Shown in pieces: positions 8,064 through 16,454 of a stretch of DNA of 64,000 nt (position 1 is the first letter of the stretch; every line of letters begins with the position of its first letter). The stretch comes from Palsa-504 sp963834685 (GTDB lineage Bacteria > Actinomycetota > Actinomycetes > Streptosporangiales > Streptosporangiaceae): the NCBI GenBank assembly GCA_963834685.1, contig CAWICW010000015.1:62001-126000 (forward strand). Reading direction: 5' to 3'. The notes under the pieces are model-generated. The model saw only the letters and a list, made by a program, of their open reading frames with translations, did no database searches and was not told the DNA's origin. The position numbers and the translations under genes are program-made.

Positions 8064-8531
8064 TTAGGCGTTGCCGGATCGCGGGGTCAGCCGGATGATC
8101 GGCAGGTCCCGGTCGGTCTTCTGCTGGTACTTGGCGAACCGGGGCGCGGCGGTGACGATCTGCTGCCAGGCCTCCGCCCGCTCGGTGCCGTGGAGCTGCT
8201 CGGCGGTCACCGGCACCTTCCGCCCCTCGACCTCGATCTGGACCTGGTCGGGATGGGCGGCGAGGTTGTAGTACCAGCCCGGGTTCCCCGTCGCCCCGGC
8301 CGCCGACGCGACGATCAGCCAGCTGCCGTCCGGGGCGGGAAACCAGCCGACCGGAGTGACGCGCTCGGCCCCGGTCTTGCGGCCGACCGTGGTCAGGACC
8401 AGGGCGTTGAAGCCCAGGAACTTGGCCCCGCCCTTGCGGATCCGCCCGGCCATCACCTTGTTGCCCAGGCGGGCCGCGAATCCGGCCGGCTGGCGGCCGC
8501 CACGGGTTCCGGCGGCTGTATCGAAGCTCAT
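8064..8531 (-). CDS. Deazaflavin-dependent nitroreductase (DDN family)
   Basis: 155 residues of the F420-dependent split-beta-barrel family typified by mycobacterial Ddn. Typical segments: LTTVGRKTGAERVTPVGWFP, DGSWLIVASAAGATGNPGWYYNL, HPDQVQIEVEGRKVPVTA, and a C-terminal FAKYQQKTDRDLPIIRLTP. Reduces nitro or quinone-like substrates using reduced F420; the physiological substrate cannot be read from sequence. It lies 22 bases downstream of the FMN reductase gene on the same strand, likely one operon under the divergent MarR regulator. Confidence 0.88.
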   Translation of the reverse strand: MSFDTAAGTRGGRQPAGFAARLGNKVMAGRIRKGGAKFLGFNALVLTTVGRKTGAERVTPVGWFPAPDGSWLIVASAAGATGNPGWYYNLAAHPDQVQIEVEGRKVPVTAEQLHGTERAEAWQQIVTAAPRFAKYQQKTDRDLPIIRLTPRSGNA

Positions 8532-8553
8532 GAGATTTCTCCTTTGCTGGTAG

Positions 8554-9195
8554 TCAGGCCTGCGCGGCGGCCAGCGCGGCCCGGGCCCGGAGCGAGCCGG
8601 GAACCAGCTCCCCCGCGGCGCGGGCCTGCTCCAGCGCCGCGGACCACCAGGCCAGGTCGTCGAGCATGACCTGCAGGCGGATGTCCGTTTCAGGATCGGA
8701 CGGCTCGCCGTCGGCGCCGAACGCCGTCCGCACGAACGGGATCACCACGGTGTTGCGCAGCGGGACGGCTTCGGCCTCGATGAACACGTGAGCCAGGTGC
8801 TCGATCGCGCGTATCCCTGCCCCGACGCTGCCGCTGTAGCCGACGGCCGCCACCGGCTTGTTCCGGAAGCCGAACGACAGCCACACGGTGTCGATGGCGT
8901 TCTTCAGGACGGCGGGAATGCTGTGGTTGTACTCCGGCGTGACGACGACGAAGGCGTCGGCCTGCCGCACCTTCTTGTTCCAGGCCCGCACGATCGGCTC
9001 GGAGTACGTCGGGTCGCTGAGGTCGCCGATCGTCCCCGGGTGTTCGGCGAAGATCGGCAGCGGCCAGTCCCGCAGGTCAGCGACCTCCACGTCGAAGCCG
9101 CCGTGCCCGCGGGCCCGCGAGGTGACCCAGGGCACCACGAGGTCCGCCGCCCGTCCGGGACGCGTGCTCCCGACGATGACCACTAGCTTCGACAT
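8554..9195 (-). CDS. NADPH-dependent FMN reductase
   Basis: 213 residues from MSKLVVIVGSTRPGR. This N-terminal strand and phosphate-binding loop (GSTRPGRAAD) binds the FMN phosphate; TPEYNHSIPAVLKNAIDTV is the second flavodoxin-like signature, and VGYSGSVGAG a third. These proteins reduce quinones, azo dyes or FMN with NAD(P)H. It heads a two-gene operon with the deazaflavin nitroreductase and is divergent from a MarR-family gene, the classic layout for redox-stress detoxification control. Confidence 0.9.
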   Translation of the reverse strand: MSKLVVIVGSTRPGRAADLVVPWVTSRARGHGGFDVEVADLRDWPLPIFAEHPGTIGDLSDPTYSEPIVRAWNKKVRQADAFVVVTPEYNHSIPAVLKNAIDTVWLSFGFRNKPVAAVGYSGSVGAGIRAIEHLAHVFIEAEAVPLRNTVVIPFVRTAFGADGEPSDPETDIRLQVMLDDLAWWSAALEQARAAGELVPGSLRARAALAAAQA

Positions 9196-9326
9196 CACTG
9201 CTCTCCAGGATCAAAGGGGCGGGCCGCACGACAGGTGAACCGGCTGCACGCACACATGTTCGTTCGGATAAGATACTATAAATGACCTTAATTATCTCCG
9301 CCATGTACTGTAGTGAGGTGAGTGAG

Positions 9327-9779
9327 ATGGCGCAAGCGGCGGACGGGCCGGGGGCCGACGTCGCCAGCGGCCTGCTTCAGCTCACCGCCTTGGTCCAGGC
9401 CATCTACGCCGGCGCCTCCGAACGCCACGGCCTGACTCCCGTCCAGGCCAGGCTGCTGTGCGTGCTCCTGGACGGCCCCCGGGGCATGGCCGAACTGGCC
9501 CACTGCTTCGGCGTGGAGAAGGCGGCGCTCACCGGCCTCATGGACCGGGCCGAGCGCCGCGGTCTGGCTCAGCGCTCGCCCGTGCCAGGCGACCGGCGCG
9601 CACTGCAGGCGACGCTGACCGACGCCGGGCGCCGGGCCGCGGCCGCCTTCCATGCCGAGGTCGGCGCGGAGCTCAGCCGTCTCATCGCGCCGCTGGCCCC
9701 GCGGGACCGCGAGCACTTCCGCGGCGCCCTGGCCGAGATCATCGCACGACGCGGGTCGCGTCCGCCGGATCATTGCTGA
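9327..9779 (+). CDS. MarR-family transcriptional regulator
   Basis: 150 residues from ATG 9327, which has GAGGTGAG upstream; ATG 9282 in frame is a weaker alternative. Winged-helix features: LTPVQARLLCVLLDGPRGMAELA, recognition helix VEKAALTGLMDRAERRGLAQRSP, and the wing GDRRALQATLTDAGRRAA. Divergent from the FMN reductase/nitroreductase operon across about 130 bases that include AT-rich sequence (9268-9298) with GATAA/TTATC arms. Probably represses the pair and itself; the ligand is unknown. Confidence 0.88.
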   Translation: MAQAADGPGADVASGLLQLTALVQAIYAGASERHGLTPVQARLLCVLLDGPRGMAELAHCFGVEKAALTGLMDRAERRGLAQRSPVPGDRRALQATLTDAGRRAAAAFHAEVGAELSRLIAPLAPRDREHFRGALAEIIARRGSRPPDHC

Positions 9780-9894
9780 CCCGTCCCCGTGATCCCACGC
9801 TCGGCTGCTCGGCCGGCCCACGGTGACCCTGGCGGACGTCCTGACCGAAGCGCGTTGCCAAACCGGACGGCCCAGATTCTGGGACAATCGGGCG

Positions 9895-10479
9895 ATGAGC
9901 CCGAAGAGCCGCGGGCGTCCGCCCGGCCGTGGCCGGAGCCGACCTCCGGCACCACGCCGCCGGCCGGCCCGGCGTCCCCCCGGGTCGGACGCCGAGGAGA
10001 TCACCGACTGCTGGGTCGACGACCCGCTCCCGGGCGACCGGCGGTCCTGGGCGGTGCCTCCGGGTCATGGCACCTACCAGGGGCTCGACCTGGAGCGGCT
10101 GGATCCGGACGACGAGGACGAGCGGACGTTCCTGCTCGAGGCCCAGCACCTCGATATGGAAGAGGCGCTCAGGCGGCATGAAGAGATGCCGGGCACCGAC
10201 GGCAAGCCGGTAAACCCCACGCTGCACGTCGCACTGCACGCGATGATCGCGAACCAGCTGCTGGCCGACGACCCGCCCGAGACGTGGCAGACGGTCCAGC
10301 GGCTCGCCGGGCTCGGCTACGACTGGCACAACGTGATGCACCTGATCATGGGCCCGGTCACCGAGGCGGTGTACGGGGCCTTGAGCGAGCACCAGCCGTT
10401 CGACCGGGCGGACTACACGCGGCGGCTGGCCGAACTGCCCGGCGACTGGCCGTCGCCCGAGGAACTCGGCCTGCGCTGA
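9895..10479 (+). CDS. DUF1841-like protein
   Basis: 194 residues. After a basic Arg/Pro-rich N-terminal 30 residues, the core reads NPTLHVALHAMIANQLLADDPPETWQTVQRL then LGYDWHNVMHLIMGPVTEAVYG, the pattern of DUF1841 proteins (HxALHxMVxNQL--DxPPET, G-DxHEVxHMLG-V). Function of the family is not established. ATG 9895 sits 6 bases after GACAAT, a likely -10 element, so the mRNA may be leaderless; no ribosome site is seen. Upstream in-frame starts at 9823 give a tail without family similarity. Confidence 0.75.
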   Translation: MSPKSRGRPPGRGRSRPPAPRRRPARRPPGSDAEEITDCWVDDPLPGDRRSWAVPPGHGTYQGLDLERLDPDDEDERTFLLEAQHLDMEEALRRHEEMPGTDGKPVNPTLHVALHAMIANQLLADDPPETWQTVQRLAGLGYDWHNVMHLIMGPVTEAVYGALSEHQPFDRADYTRRLAELPGDWPSPEELGLR

Positions 10480-10563
10480 CGCCGCCAAGTAGACCTCGCG
10501 AGCGCGCGAAAGTCATCGCGTAGGCTGGGCAGCCGCGCTCGCCGCTCCTGGAAGGAGACGGAC

Positions 10564-11808
10564 TTGGTCACGACGTCCGGGCCGGACGATTCGGCCAGCT
10601 ACGATCCGATGCGGCAGTTCGCCGAACTCGCCGGGGACGTCCGCGACCCCTATCCGATGTTCGCCGGGATCCGGGCGGACACTCCGGTCATGGAGGTCCA
10701 CTTCGGCACGGGGTCCGGCGGCCGGTACCGGCACGACGAGAAAGCTCCGCGGATCACGTCCCTGTTCACCGTGACCAGCCACGAGCTCGCGCAGCAGGTG
10801 CTCACCGACAACGTGCGGTTCTCCTCGGCCGCAAACGCGATGACCACCGGGCAGGTCATGGGCCGGACCATCCTGGGGATGGATCCGCCCGAGCACCAGC
10901 GTCACCGCGCCCTGATCGCCAAGGCCTTCCGCACTCGCGTCCTGGACCAGTGGAGCGACACGATCATCGGCGCGACCATCAGCGAGCTGATCGACGCCTT
11001 CGCCGGCGACGGCCGCGCCGACCTCATCCCGCAGCTGACCTTCCCGTTCCCGGTACGGGTCATAGCCCGCATCCTCGGCCTGCCCGAGGCCGACTGGCCC
11101 CGCTTCCTGCGGCTGTCGACCGAACTGATCGCGGTGATGCGCAACTGGGACCGTGCGGTCGCCGCCAGCCGGGAACTTCGCGGTTACTTCGCCGAGATCA
11201 TCGCCGACCGGCGGCGCCATCCGCGTGATGACCTGGTGAGCCAGCTGATCGAGGCCGAGGTCGACGGGCACCGGCTCGGCGACGACGAGATCTACCCGTT
11301 GCTCCTGCTCATCCTCCCGGCTGGCGCCGAAACGACCTACCGTTCCTCCAGCAACCTGCTGTTCGGCCTGCTCTGCGATCCGAGCCAGCTGGCCGCGGTC
11401 CAGGCCGACCGGGGCCTGGCACCGCAGGCGATCGAGGAGGCGCTGCGGTGGGAGACCCCGGCGCTGACCGTGGTCCGGACGGCTACCCAGGACGTCGAAT
11501 TGGGCGGCGTGCACATCCCGCCGGGCGGCTTCGTGGCCGTGTCGCTGGGCGCGGCAAACCGTGACCCGCGGCGGTACGCCGAGCCGGACGCCTTCGACAT
11601 CTTCCGGGCGGACAAACAGCACATGTCGTTCGGCGACGGAGCGCACCTATGCCTGGGGATGCACCTGGCCCGGCTGGAGATGCGGATGCTGCTGAACGCG
11701 GTGCTCGACCGCCTGCCGGGCCTGCGCCTGGATCCCGCCTTTGACGACGTGCACATCCACGGGCTGATCTTCCGCTCGCCGCCGAACCTGCCGGTCCGGT
11801 TCGACTAG
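10564..11808 (+). CDS. Cytochrome P450
   Basis: 414 residues, soluble bacterial P450. The heme loop FGDGAHLCLGMHLAR carries the axial Cys near residue 363; the I-helix oxygen-activation motif AGAETT is near 254; the K-helix EEALR (ExxR) near 287; MDPPEHQRHRALIAKAF is the C-helix region. Start TTG 10564 has GGAAGGAG upstream. No ferredoxin is adjacent, so redox partners are elsewhere. The substrate is not predictable. A TetR gene follows 60 bases downstream on the same strand. Confidence 0.95.
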   Translation: MVTTSGPDDSASYDPMRQFAELAGDVRDPYPMFAGIRADTPVMEVHFGTGSGGRYRHDEKAPRITSLFTVTSHELAQQVLTDNVRFSSAANAMTTGQVMGRTILGMDPPEHQRHRALIAKAFRTRVLDQWSDTIIGATISELIDAFAGDGRADLIPQLTFPFPVRVIARILGLPEADWPRFLRLSTELIAVMRNWDRAVAASRELRGYFAEIIADRRRHPRDDLVSQLIEAEVDGHRLGDDEIYPLLLLILPAGAETTYRSSSNLLFGLLCDPSQLAAVQADRGLAPQAIEEALRWETPALTVVRTATQDVELGGVHIPPGGFVAVSLGAANRDPRRYAEPDAFDIFRADKQHMSFGDGAHLCLGMHLARLEMRMLLNAVLDRLPGLRLDPAFDDVHIHGLIFRSPPNLPVRFD

Positions 11809-11833
11809 GCAAATTCTTGCTGGTCGTGCAAGT

Positions 11834-11861
11834 TTGCTTGGTACGCAAGGAAGTGTAGGCT
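11834..11861 (+). promoter_or_regulatory. Promoter for leaderless TetR transcript
   Basis: TTGCTT (11834-11839), 16-base spacer, TAGGCT (11856-11861), then only 7 bases to the GTG start of the TetR gene. Inverted TTGC...GCAA arms overlap the -35, a possible autoregulatory operator. Confidence 0.55.
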
Positions 11862-11868
11862 TCGGTCC

Positions 11869-12600
11869 GTGGCCAGCCCCGGTGCCCCCGGCCCGCGCAG
11901 CGGGCTGCGGGAGCGCAAGAAGCTCGCCGTCCGCCACGCGCTGAGCTCGGCCGCCGCCCGGCTGGCGGTGCAGCGGGGCCTGGAGAACGTCACCATCGAG
12001 GACATCACCGCTGAGGCGGGTGTGTCGGTGCGGACGTTCGGCAACTACTTCTCCAGCAAGTACGAGGCGATCTGTGCCATGGGCACCGACCGCGCCCGGC
12101 GCATCGGCGCGGAACTGCTGGCCCGCCCGGCCCGCGAGCCCCTGCGCGAGGCGATCATCAACGCCGTGCTGGCCCACTACCAGGGCGCCGACCAGGCGCC
12201 GGACGGGGAATGGCTGGCCGGGCTCAAGCTCGTCCTGACCGCGCCCGCCATCCGCGGCGAGTACCTGATGATCGCCTCCGAGATGCAGCAGGCCCTGGCC
12301 GAGGCGATCGCCGCGCGCACCGGGACAGACATGGCGCAGGACATGTACCCGCAGATCCTGGCCGGCGCCGTCACCGCCGCGGCGCAGGTCGCGGTCGGGC
12401 GCTGGTTCGCCGCCGACCCGCCCGTGCCGCTCCAGCCGCTGCTCCGCCGCGCGCTCGACCAGCTCGCCACGGCCTGCTCCGGGGGGGCCGGCCGGTACCT
12501 GACCGAGGAAGAGTTCAAGGCCCTGGTCCGGCCCGCGATTTCCGGGCCGAACGGACCGTTGTGCGAGCCCCCCGGAAAGGCCGTGAGCCCGCGCCGATGA
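11869..12600 (+). CDS. TetR-family regulator
   Basis: 243 residues from GTG 11869. N-terminal HTH: RKKLAVRHALSSAAARLAVQRGLENVTIEDITAEAGVSVRTFGNYFSSK, with recognition helix VSVRTFGNYF. The ligand-binding half (residues about 70-210) is variable as usual. No ribosome site; the position of the upstream -10 (TAGGCT) implies a leaderless mRNA. It follows the P450 gene and may control it. Its stop abuts the WhiB-type gene stop (12600/12601) with no spacer, so the two convergent genes lack room for a terminator. Confidence 0.88.
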   Translation: MASPGAPGPRSGLRERKKLAVRHALSSAAARLAVQRGLENVTIEDITAEAGVSVRTFGNYFSSKYEAICAMGTDRARRIGAELLARPAREPLREAIINAVLAHYQGADQAPDGEWLAGLKLVLTAPAIRGEYLMIASEMQQALAEAIAARTGTDMAQDMYPQILAGAVTAAAQVAVGRWFAADPPVPLQPLLRRALDQLATACSGGAGRYLTEEEFKALVRPAISGPNGPLCEPPGKAVSPRR

Positions 12601-12891
12601 TCAGGTCATGGTAACCAGCCCGATCGCCGCGACGTCCTTGCGAGGACGTCCGCGGGGGCGCTTACCCGGCACGATCGCGCCGCGGATCAGCAACTCGCCG
12701 CCCCACACACCCCAGGGCTCCCGGCGCTCCACCGCGCCGGCCAGGCAGGCCAGCCTGGCCCGGCATCCGCGGCACATGGCTTTGGCCTGCTCCACGTCCC
12801 GCGGAGACTCAGCGAAGAACAGCTCCGGATCCTGCGTGCACGGCAGATCCAGGTTCAGCCCCGTGGTCAGCGGTGACGGGCCGGCCGTCAT
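12601..12891 (-). CDS. whiB7: WhiB-family regulator, WhiB7-like
   Basis: 96 residues. Four Cys that bind a 4Fe-4S cluster: C18, C40, C43, C49 (CRGC spacing). The WGVWGGE turn (residues 60-66) is followed by KRPRGRPRK (about 77-85), the C-terminal AT-hook that distinguishes WhiB7 from other WhiB proteins. WhiB7 activates intrinsic antibiotic-resistance genes together with the main sigma factor. ATG 12891 overlaps the stop of the upstream small gene (ATGA), so it is translationally coupled. Assignment to WhiB7 rather than a related AT-hook WhiB is by motif only. Confidence 0.78.
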   Translation of the reverse strand: MTAGPSPLTTGLNLDLPCTQDPELFFAESPRDVEQAKAMCRGCRARLACLAGAVERREPWGVWGGELLIRGAIVPGKRPRGRPRKDVAAIGLVTMT

Positions 12892-13091
12892 CCGGCGTCC
12901 GATGCCGGGCACCCGGCCGGCCGCTGCCTGCGCAGCGACCGGCGTGCCGCGCGGACCGGGGCGGCCAGCGCCGAGCCGAGCTGACCGAACGCGGCGGCCA
13001 GCGCGCCGAGCTGGGCCTCGGCGGCCCGGATCTCAGCCGCGGTCTTGCCGCGTTCAGCCTGGTAGATCCCGTAGTAGGAATTGACCATCAT
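12888..13091 (-). CDS. Small protein coupled to whiB7-like gene
   Basis: 67 residues with a good GGGAGG ribosome site 2-3 bases before ATGATG at 13091. The N-terminal part is a helix (MVNSYYGIYQAERGKTAAEIRAAEAQ); the C-terminus is Arg-rich (RAARRSLRRQR) and could bind nucleic acid. The stop overlaps the whiB7-like ATG by 4 bases. Known whiB7 genes carry a short upstream ORF in an attenuating leader; this one differs in directly abutting the regulator, so it may act as a protein or as the control ORF. No function assigned. Confidence 0.6.
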   Translation of the reverse strand: MMVNSYYGIYQAERGKTAAEIRAAEAQLGALAAAFGQLGSALAAPVRAARRSLRRQRPAGCPASDAG

Positions 13092-13326
13092 CGCCTCCCA
13101 GGCGATCCCTCGTCAGCGGTGAGTGGCGGCGATCCGCCTGCGCCCCGTTCACCCCGTGCCGACGCGGATCGCCCCCGGGCCATCACCGCCGTGTACCGGC
13201 GTGCTCCCGTTTGTACGACGAACGCCCCGGGCTCAGCCGGACCAGCTATCGCCGTCACGTACCAGACTCGCCCTAAGCCCGCCGGTGCCGCATCGGGCAA
13301 ATGCCATATCTTCACCGCCCGCCGCC

Positions 13327-13770
13327 TTACCGAGCGCCTAAGTACTCCGCGGTCTCGATCGTGCGGCGGATAGGGGCAGGTGGAGGATGGGGAATGGCGC
13401 CGGCCGACATCAGCCGGGCGCTGGAACGGATCAGCGGTAACCGCGGGCCGTCCGGGAGGTCGGCTGGGTAGGTCACCTGTATCTCGGTGATTGTGGCCGG
13501 GAAGTCGCGCTGGTTGTTGGTGATGAACCGGTCGGCACCCAGGCTCACCGCAGTGGCCAGATGGGTGGCGTCCGCGGCTTTGAGCCGGTAACGGCTGGAC
13601 AGGGCGGTCGCCAGCTCGGCAGTGGCCCGGTCCACCGGACGCAGGTCCAGTCTGGCCAGCAGTCCGGCGAGGATGCAGACCTCCTCGGCAGCGCCGTCGC
13701 GTAGCGGCCGGCCGAGTACCTCAGGCAGCAGCAGGACCGAGCCGATGCCCGCCATCGTCGCGGGAGCCAC
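13327..13770 (-). pseudogene. PIN-domain protein lacking its N-terminus
   Basis: The frame from GTG 13770 matches the second half of a VapC-like PIN domain: SVLLLPEVLGRPLRDG, LARLDLRPVDRATAELA, LKAADATHLATAVSLGADRFITNNQRDFP, with the conserved D-THLA and the final TNN-DF. The first strand with its catalytic Asp, normally about 45 residues further upstream, is missing; only 15 codons are open upstream and they show no similarity. A 35-residue C-terminal extension is also non-family. Probably 5'-truncated. No antitoxin neighbour. Confidence 0.55.
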
Positions 13771-13822
13771 AGACCGGAACAGGGCGGTCCATGTACATCG
13801 AAGTACAACAACGGGGCGGGGG

Positions 13823-14596
13823 TCAGGGTTGGGCAGCGCGGCGGGATAGGCCGTCGATGAAGATGTCGATCAGGAGGTTGAAGCGCTCGTCGGGGTCGGC
13901 GAGGGCAAACTCACCGGCCAGGGCGGTCATGTTGGGGAACTGGGCGGCGGGGAGCGAGGCGATGTAGTCGCGGGCCATGTCGGCGGCGTGCTGGCGGCTG
14001 TCGGGGTCGGTGAGCGGGGCGCTGGCGGCGCTGTCGTCGACGCCGGTCTCGTCGATGGTGAAGCCGTTGACGGTGGCGATCAGCAGCAGGTAGCCCTGGA
14101 CGGCCAGGTGCGGGGGAAGGCCGCCGGCGCGCAGGATGGCCAGGATGCGCTCGGAGTAGCGCAGGGCGTTGGGGCCCATCGGGATGCGGCCGATCGAGAC
14201 CCGGACCAGCCACGGGTGGCGCAGGCTGGCGGCGCGCTGGTCGCGGGCGACCTGCTTGAGCTGCTCCTGCCACCGCGCCGGGTCGGGGTCGGGGACCTCG
14301 CCCTCGCCGATGACCTGGTCCATGACCAGGTCGAGCAGGCCGTCCTTGCTGCCGACGTGCCAGTACAGGCTCGCGGCGCCGGCGCCGAGCTCGTCGGCGA
14401 GCTTGCGCATGCTCAGGGCGGCCAGGCCCTCGCGGTCCAGGAGCTGGACGGCGGCGGTCACGATCGCGTCGCGGCTGATCGGGTCGCGGCGGCGGCGAGC
14501 CGGGCGTTCGGGGGTCCGCTGCCAGGGCGGCGGGGGGATCTGGGGGCCGGTGCCGGGGGGGCCGGGCTCCGCGCTGGCGGCCGGATCGTTCGGCAT
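13823..14596 (-). CDS. TetR-family repressor with TetR_C-type domain
   Basis: 257 residues. After a Pro-rich leader of about 45 residues, the HTH is RDAIVTAAVQLLDREGLAALSMRKLADELGAGAASLYWHVGSKDGLLD. The C-terminal part (HPWLVRVSIGRIPMGPNALRYSERILAILRAGGL) follows tetracycline-repressor-type C-domains. ATG 14596 has GGCGAGG upstream and follows the intergenic operators. It is divergent from an MFS exporter, the standard TetR/efflux arrangement, and three inverted repeats lie between them. Confidence 0.9.
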   Translation of the reverse strand: MPNDPAASAEPGPPGTGPQIPPPPWQRTPERPARRRRDPISRDAIVTAAVQLLDREGLAALSMRKLADELGAGAASLYWHVGSKDGLLDLVMDQVIGEGEVPDPDPARWQEQLKQVARDQRAASLRHPWLVRVSIGRIPMGPNALRYSERILAILRAGGLPPHLAVQGYLLLIATVNGFTIDETGVDDSAASAPLTDPDSRQHAADMARDYIASLPAAQFPNMTALAGEFALADPDERFNLLIDIFIDGLSRRAAQP

Positions 14597-14629
14597 CGGG
14601 ACCTCGCCTTCATGCCGGGAGAGCTTCTT

Positions 14630-14711
14630 AAACACCGTACCAGGATCGAACAGTGTTTGACTCGATCGCTGGCCCATGATAGAACGACGTTCGAGAGACG
14701 AACCTCGTTCG
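14630..14711. promoter_or_regulatory. Operator cluster between TetR repressor and MFS pump
   Basis: Three inverted repeats: AAACAC (14630-14635) with GTGTTT (14653-14658); the perfect GAACGACGTTC (14682-14692); and CGAACCTCGTTCG (14699-14711, 5-bp arms around CTC). The last two share the GAACG half-site and sit at and just after the pump promoter, consistent with repression by the divergent TetR. Confidence 0.65.
14657..14685 (+). promoter_or_regulatory. Sigma-70-type promoter for MFS pump
   Basis: TTGACT (14657-14662), 17-base spacer, TAGAAC (14680-14685). The -10 overlaps the perfect GAACGACGTTC palindrome, so repressor binding would block it. Confidence 0.6.
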
Positions 14712-14724
14712 AAGGAGTCTGGAC

Positions 14725-16188
14725 GTGACGACAAGTCAGGTGGCCGTGACGGGGCGGCCGGCCGCGGCAGGCGGGTACCCCCGGCGCTGGCTCGCGGCGA
14801 TCGTGATGATCGTCGGGGCGCTCATGGACATGATCGATGTGACGATCGTCAACGTGGCGCTGCCCACCGTCCGGCGTGACCTGCACGCCAGCGCCACCCA
14901 GCTGGAGTGGGTGGTCTCGGGGTACATGCTGGCGTTCGCGGCGGCGCTCATCATCGCGGGGAACCTCGGCGACCTGCTCGGGCGCAAGCGGGTCTTCCTG
15001 GCCGGCGTCGCGGTGTTCGGGCTGGCCAGCCTGGCCGCGGGATTGGCCGGGACGGGAGCGGAGTTGATCGCGGCCCGCGTGGTGCAGGGCACCGCGGCGG
15101 CGGCCATGGCGCCGCAGGTGCTGGCCACGTTCCGCGCCGTCTTCACCGGAGCCGAGCGGGGCAAGGCGTTCAGCATCTACGGGGCCATGCTCGGCTTCGC
15201 CTCGGCGGTCGGCCTGCTGCTCGGCGGACTGCTGACCGAGGCGAACCTGTTCGGCTGGAGCTGGCGCGCGGTGTTCTTCGTCAACGTGCCAGTGGCGGCC
15301 TGCGCGCTGATCGCCGGGCTGCGGTTCGTGCCCGAGACCAAGGATCCGGGCGCGCGGCGGCCGGACGTGCCGGGTGCGGTACTGCTGGCCGGGTCGCTGG
15401 TCGCCATCGTGTACCCGCTGCTGGAGGGGCGTCAGCTCGGCTGGCCGGCCTGGGTGTGGGTGCTGTTCGCGGCGGGCGTGGCCGGGCTGGGCGCGCTGGG
15501 GCTGCTCGAGGCCAGGCGGACCGGGCGGCGGACCGGCGGTCCCGCGCCGCTGCTGCGGCCGGGGTTGTTCCGGGTGCCGGCGTTCGCGGCCGGGCTCGGC
15601 GTGCAGATGGCGTTCGCGGCCGGGCTGCAGGGGTTCTTCCTGGCCTTCGCGCTGTGGCTGCAGGCCGGCGAGCACTTCTCGCCGCTGAAGGCCGGCCTGA
15701 CCGCGGTCGCGTTCAGCGCGGGCAGCTTCATCGGCGCGCCGGTCGCGGTGCCGCTCGCGCAACGGCACGGGCGGCGGGTGCTGGCCATCGGCGGGGCACT
15801 GATGGCAGCCGGCATCGCGGGCGTGGCGCTGGCCGCCTCGCACGTCGGCCTCAACGGCAGCCCGTGGCCGGTGGTGCCCGGGCTCGTGGCGGCCGGCGCG
15901 GGCCTGGCCCTGCTGGTCATCCCGCTGGTCAACGTGGTCCTCGCCGCGGTCCCGGTCGAGGCGGCCGGCGGGGCATCTGGGCTGTTCAGCACCGCGCAGC
16001 AACTCGGCGGCGCACTGGGCGTGGCGCTGCTCGGCACCGTGTTCTTCGGCTACCTGAACGGCCACTCGTTCCAGGCCGCGATCGTGCACACCGCCCCGTA
16101 CGCGATGGGCGCGTTCGCGCTCTGCGCCCTGCTGTCCATGCTGCTCCCCCGCACGGCGGTGTCGGGGGAAGCGCTGACCGAATCCTGA
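14725..16188 (+). CDS. MFS drug efflux transporter, DHA2 family
   Basis: 487 residues with about 14 hydrophobic helices. GTG 14725 follows AAGGAG by 8 bases. Marks: DMIDVTIVNVALPTV in helix 1, GDLLGRKRVFLAG after helix 2, VQGTAAAAMAPQVL, and WRAVFFVNVPVAA. Proton-driven export of drugs or natural products is the expected role. Divergently transcribed TetR repressor and overlapping operators suggest substrate-inducible expression. Confidence 0.92.
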   Translation: MTTSQVAVTGRPAAAGGYPRRWLAAIVMIVGALMDMIDVTIVNVALPTVRRDLHASATQLEWVVSGYMLAFAAALIIAGNLGDLLGRKRVFLAGVAVFGLASLAAGLAGTGAELIAARVVQGTAAAAMAPQVLATFRAVFTGAERGKAFSIYGAMLGFASAVGLLLGGLLTEANLFGWSWRAVFFVNVPVAACALIAGLRFVPETKDPGARRPDVPGAVLLAGSLVAIVYPLLEGRQLGWPAWVWVLFAAGVAGLGALGLLEARRTGRRTGGPAPLLRPGLFRVPAFAAGLGVQMAFAAGLQGFFLAFALWLQAGEHFSPLKAGLTAVAFSAGSFIGAPVAVPLAQRHGRRVLAIGGALMAAGIAGVALAASHVGLNGSPWPVVPGLVAAGAGLALLVIPLVNVVLAAVPVEAAGGASGLFSTAQQLGGALGVALLGTVFFGYLNGHSFQAAIVHTAPYAMGAFALCALLSMLLPRTAVSGEALTES

Positions 16189-16232
16189 TCGGCCGGGCCC
16201 CGGACCGGGTCCTGGTCGTCGGTGGCGCGCCC

Positions 16233-16454
16233 TCACAGCAGGAGCCGGCGGGCCCTGCGCTTCCAGACCTGGTAGTCGTACCAGCCGGCGCCCACCGCGA
16301 CGACGAGGCAGACAACGGCCCCCGCGTAGAGGCCGACCAGCAACTCGGCGACGGCACCGGCGGCGCAGATGACCGTGATGGCCGCCCACATCACGGCGGT
16401 GGCGATGCGAAGGCCGTTCATCCCGCGACTCGCGCTGCGGCGCGGCCCGGCCAT
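16233..16454 (-). CDS. Small two-helix membrane protein
   Basis: 73 residues. A short basic N-terminus, then two hydrophobic helices (about residues 15-37 and 41-59) and a strongly basic tail (WKRRARRLLL), predicting an N-in, C-in hairpin. An internal ATG (MNGLRIATA) could be the true start. It converges on the MFS gene with 44 bases between stops. No family recognised. Confidence 0.45.
   Translation of the reverse strand: MAGPRRSASRGMNGLRIATAVMWAAITVICAAGAVAELLVGLYAGAVVCLVVAVGAGWYDYQVWKRRARRLLL

Noticed and set aside
9256..9268. TGTTCGTTCGG near the FMN reductase start as an eighth copy of the palindromic element
   Set aside because: It lacks the A-rich centre and right arm, so it is probably a chance match.
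14458..16389. A 643-codon minus-strand frame opposite the MFS gene
   Set aside because: Antisense shadow of the transporter; His/Arg/Gln-rich and without a start context.
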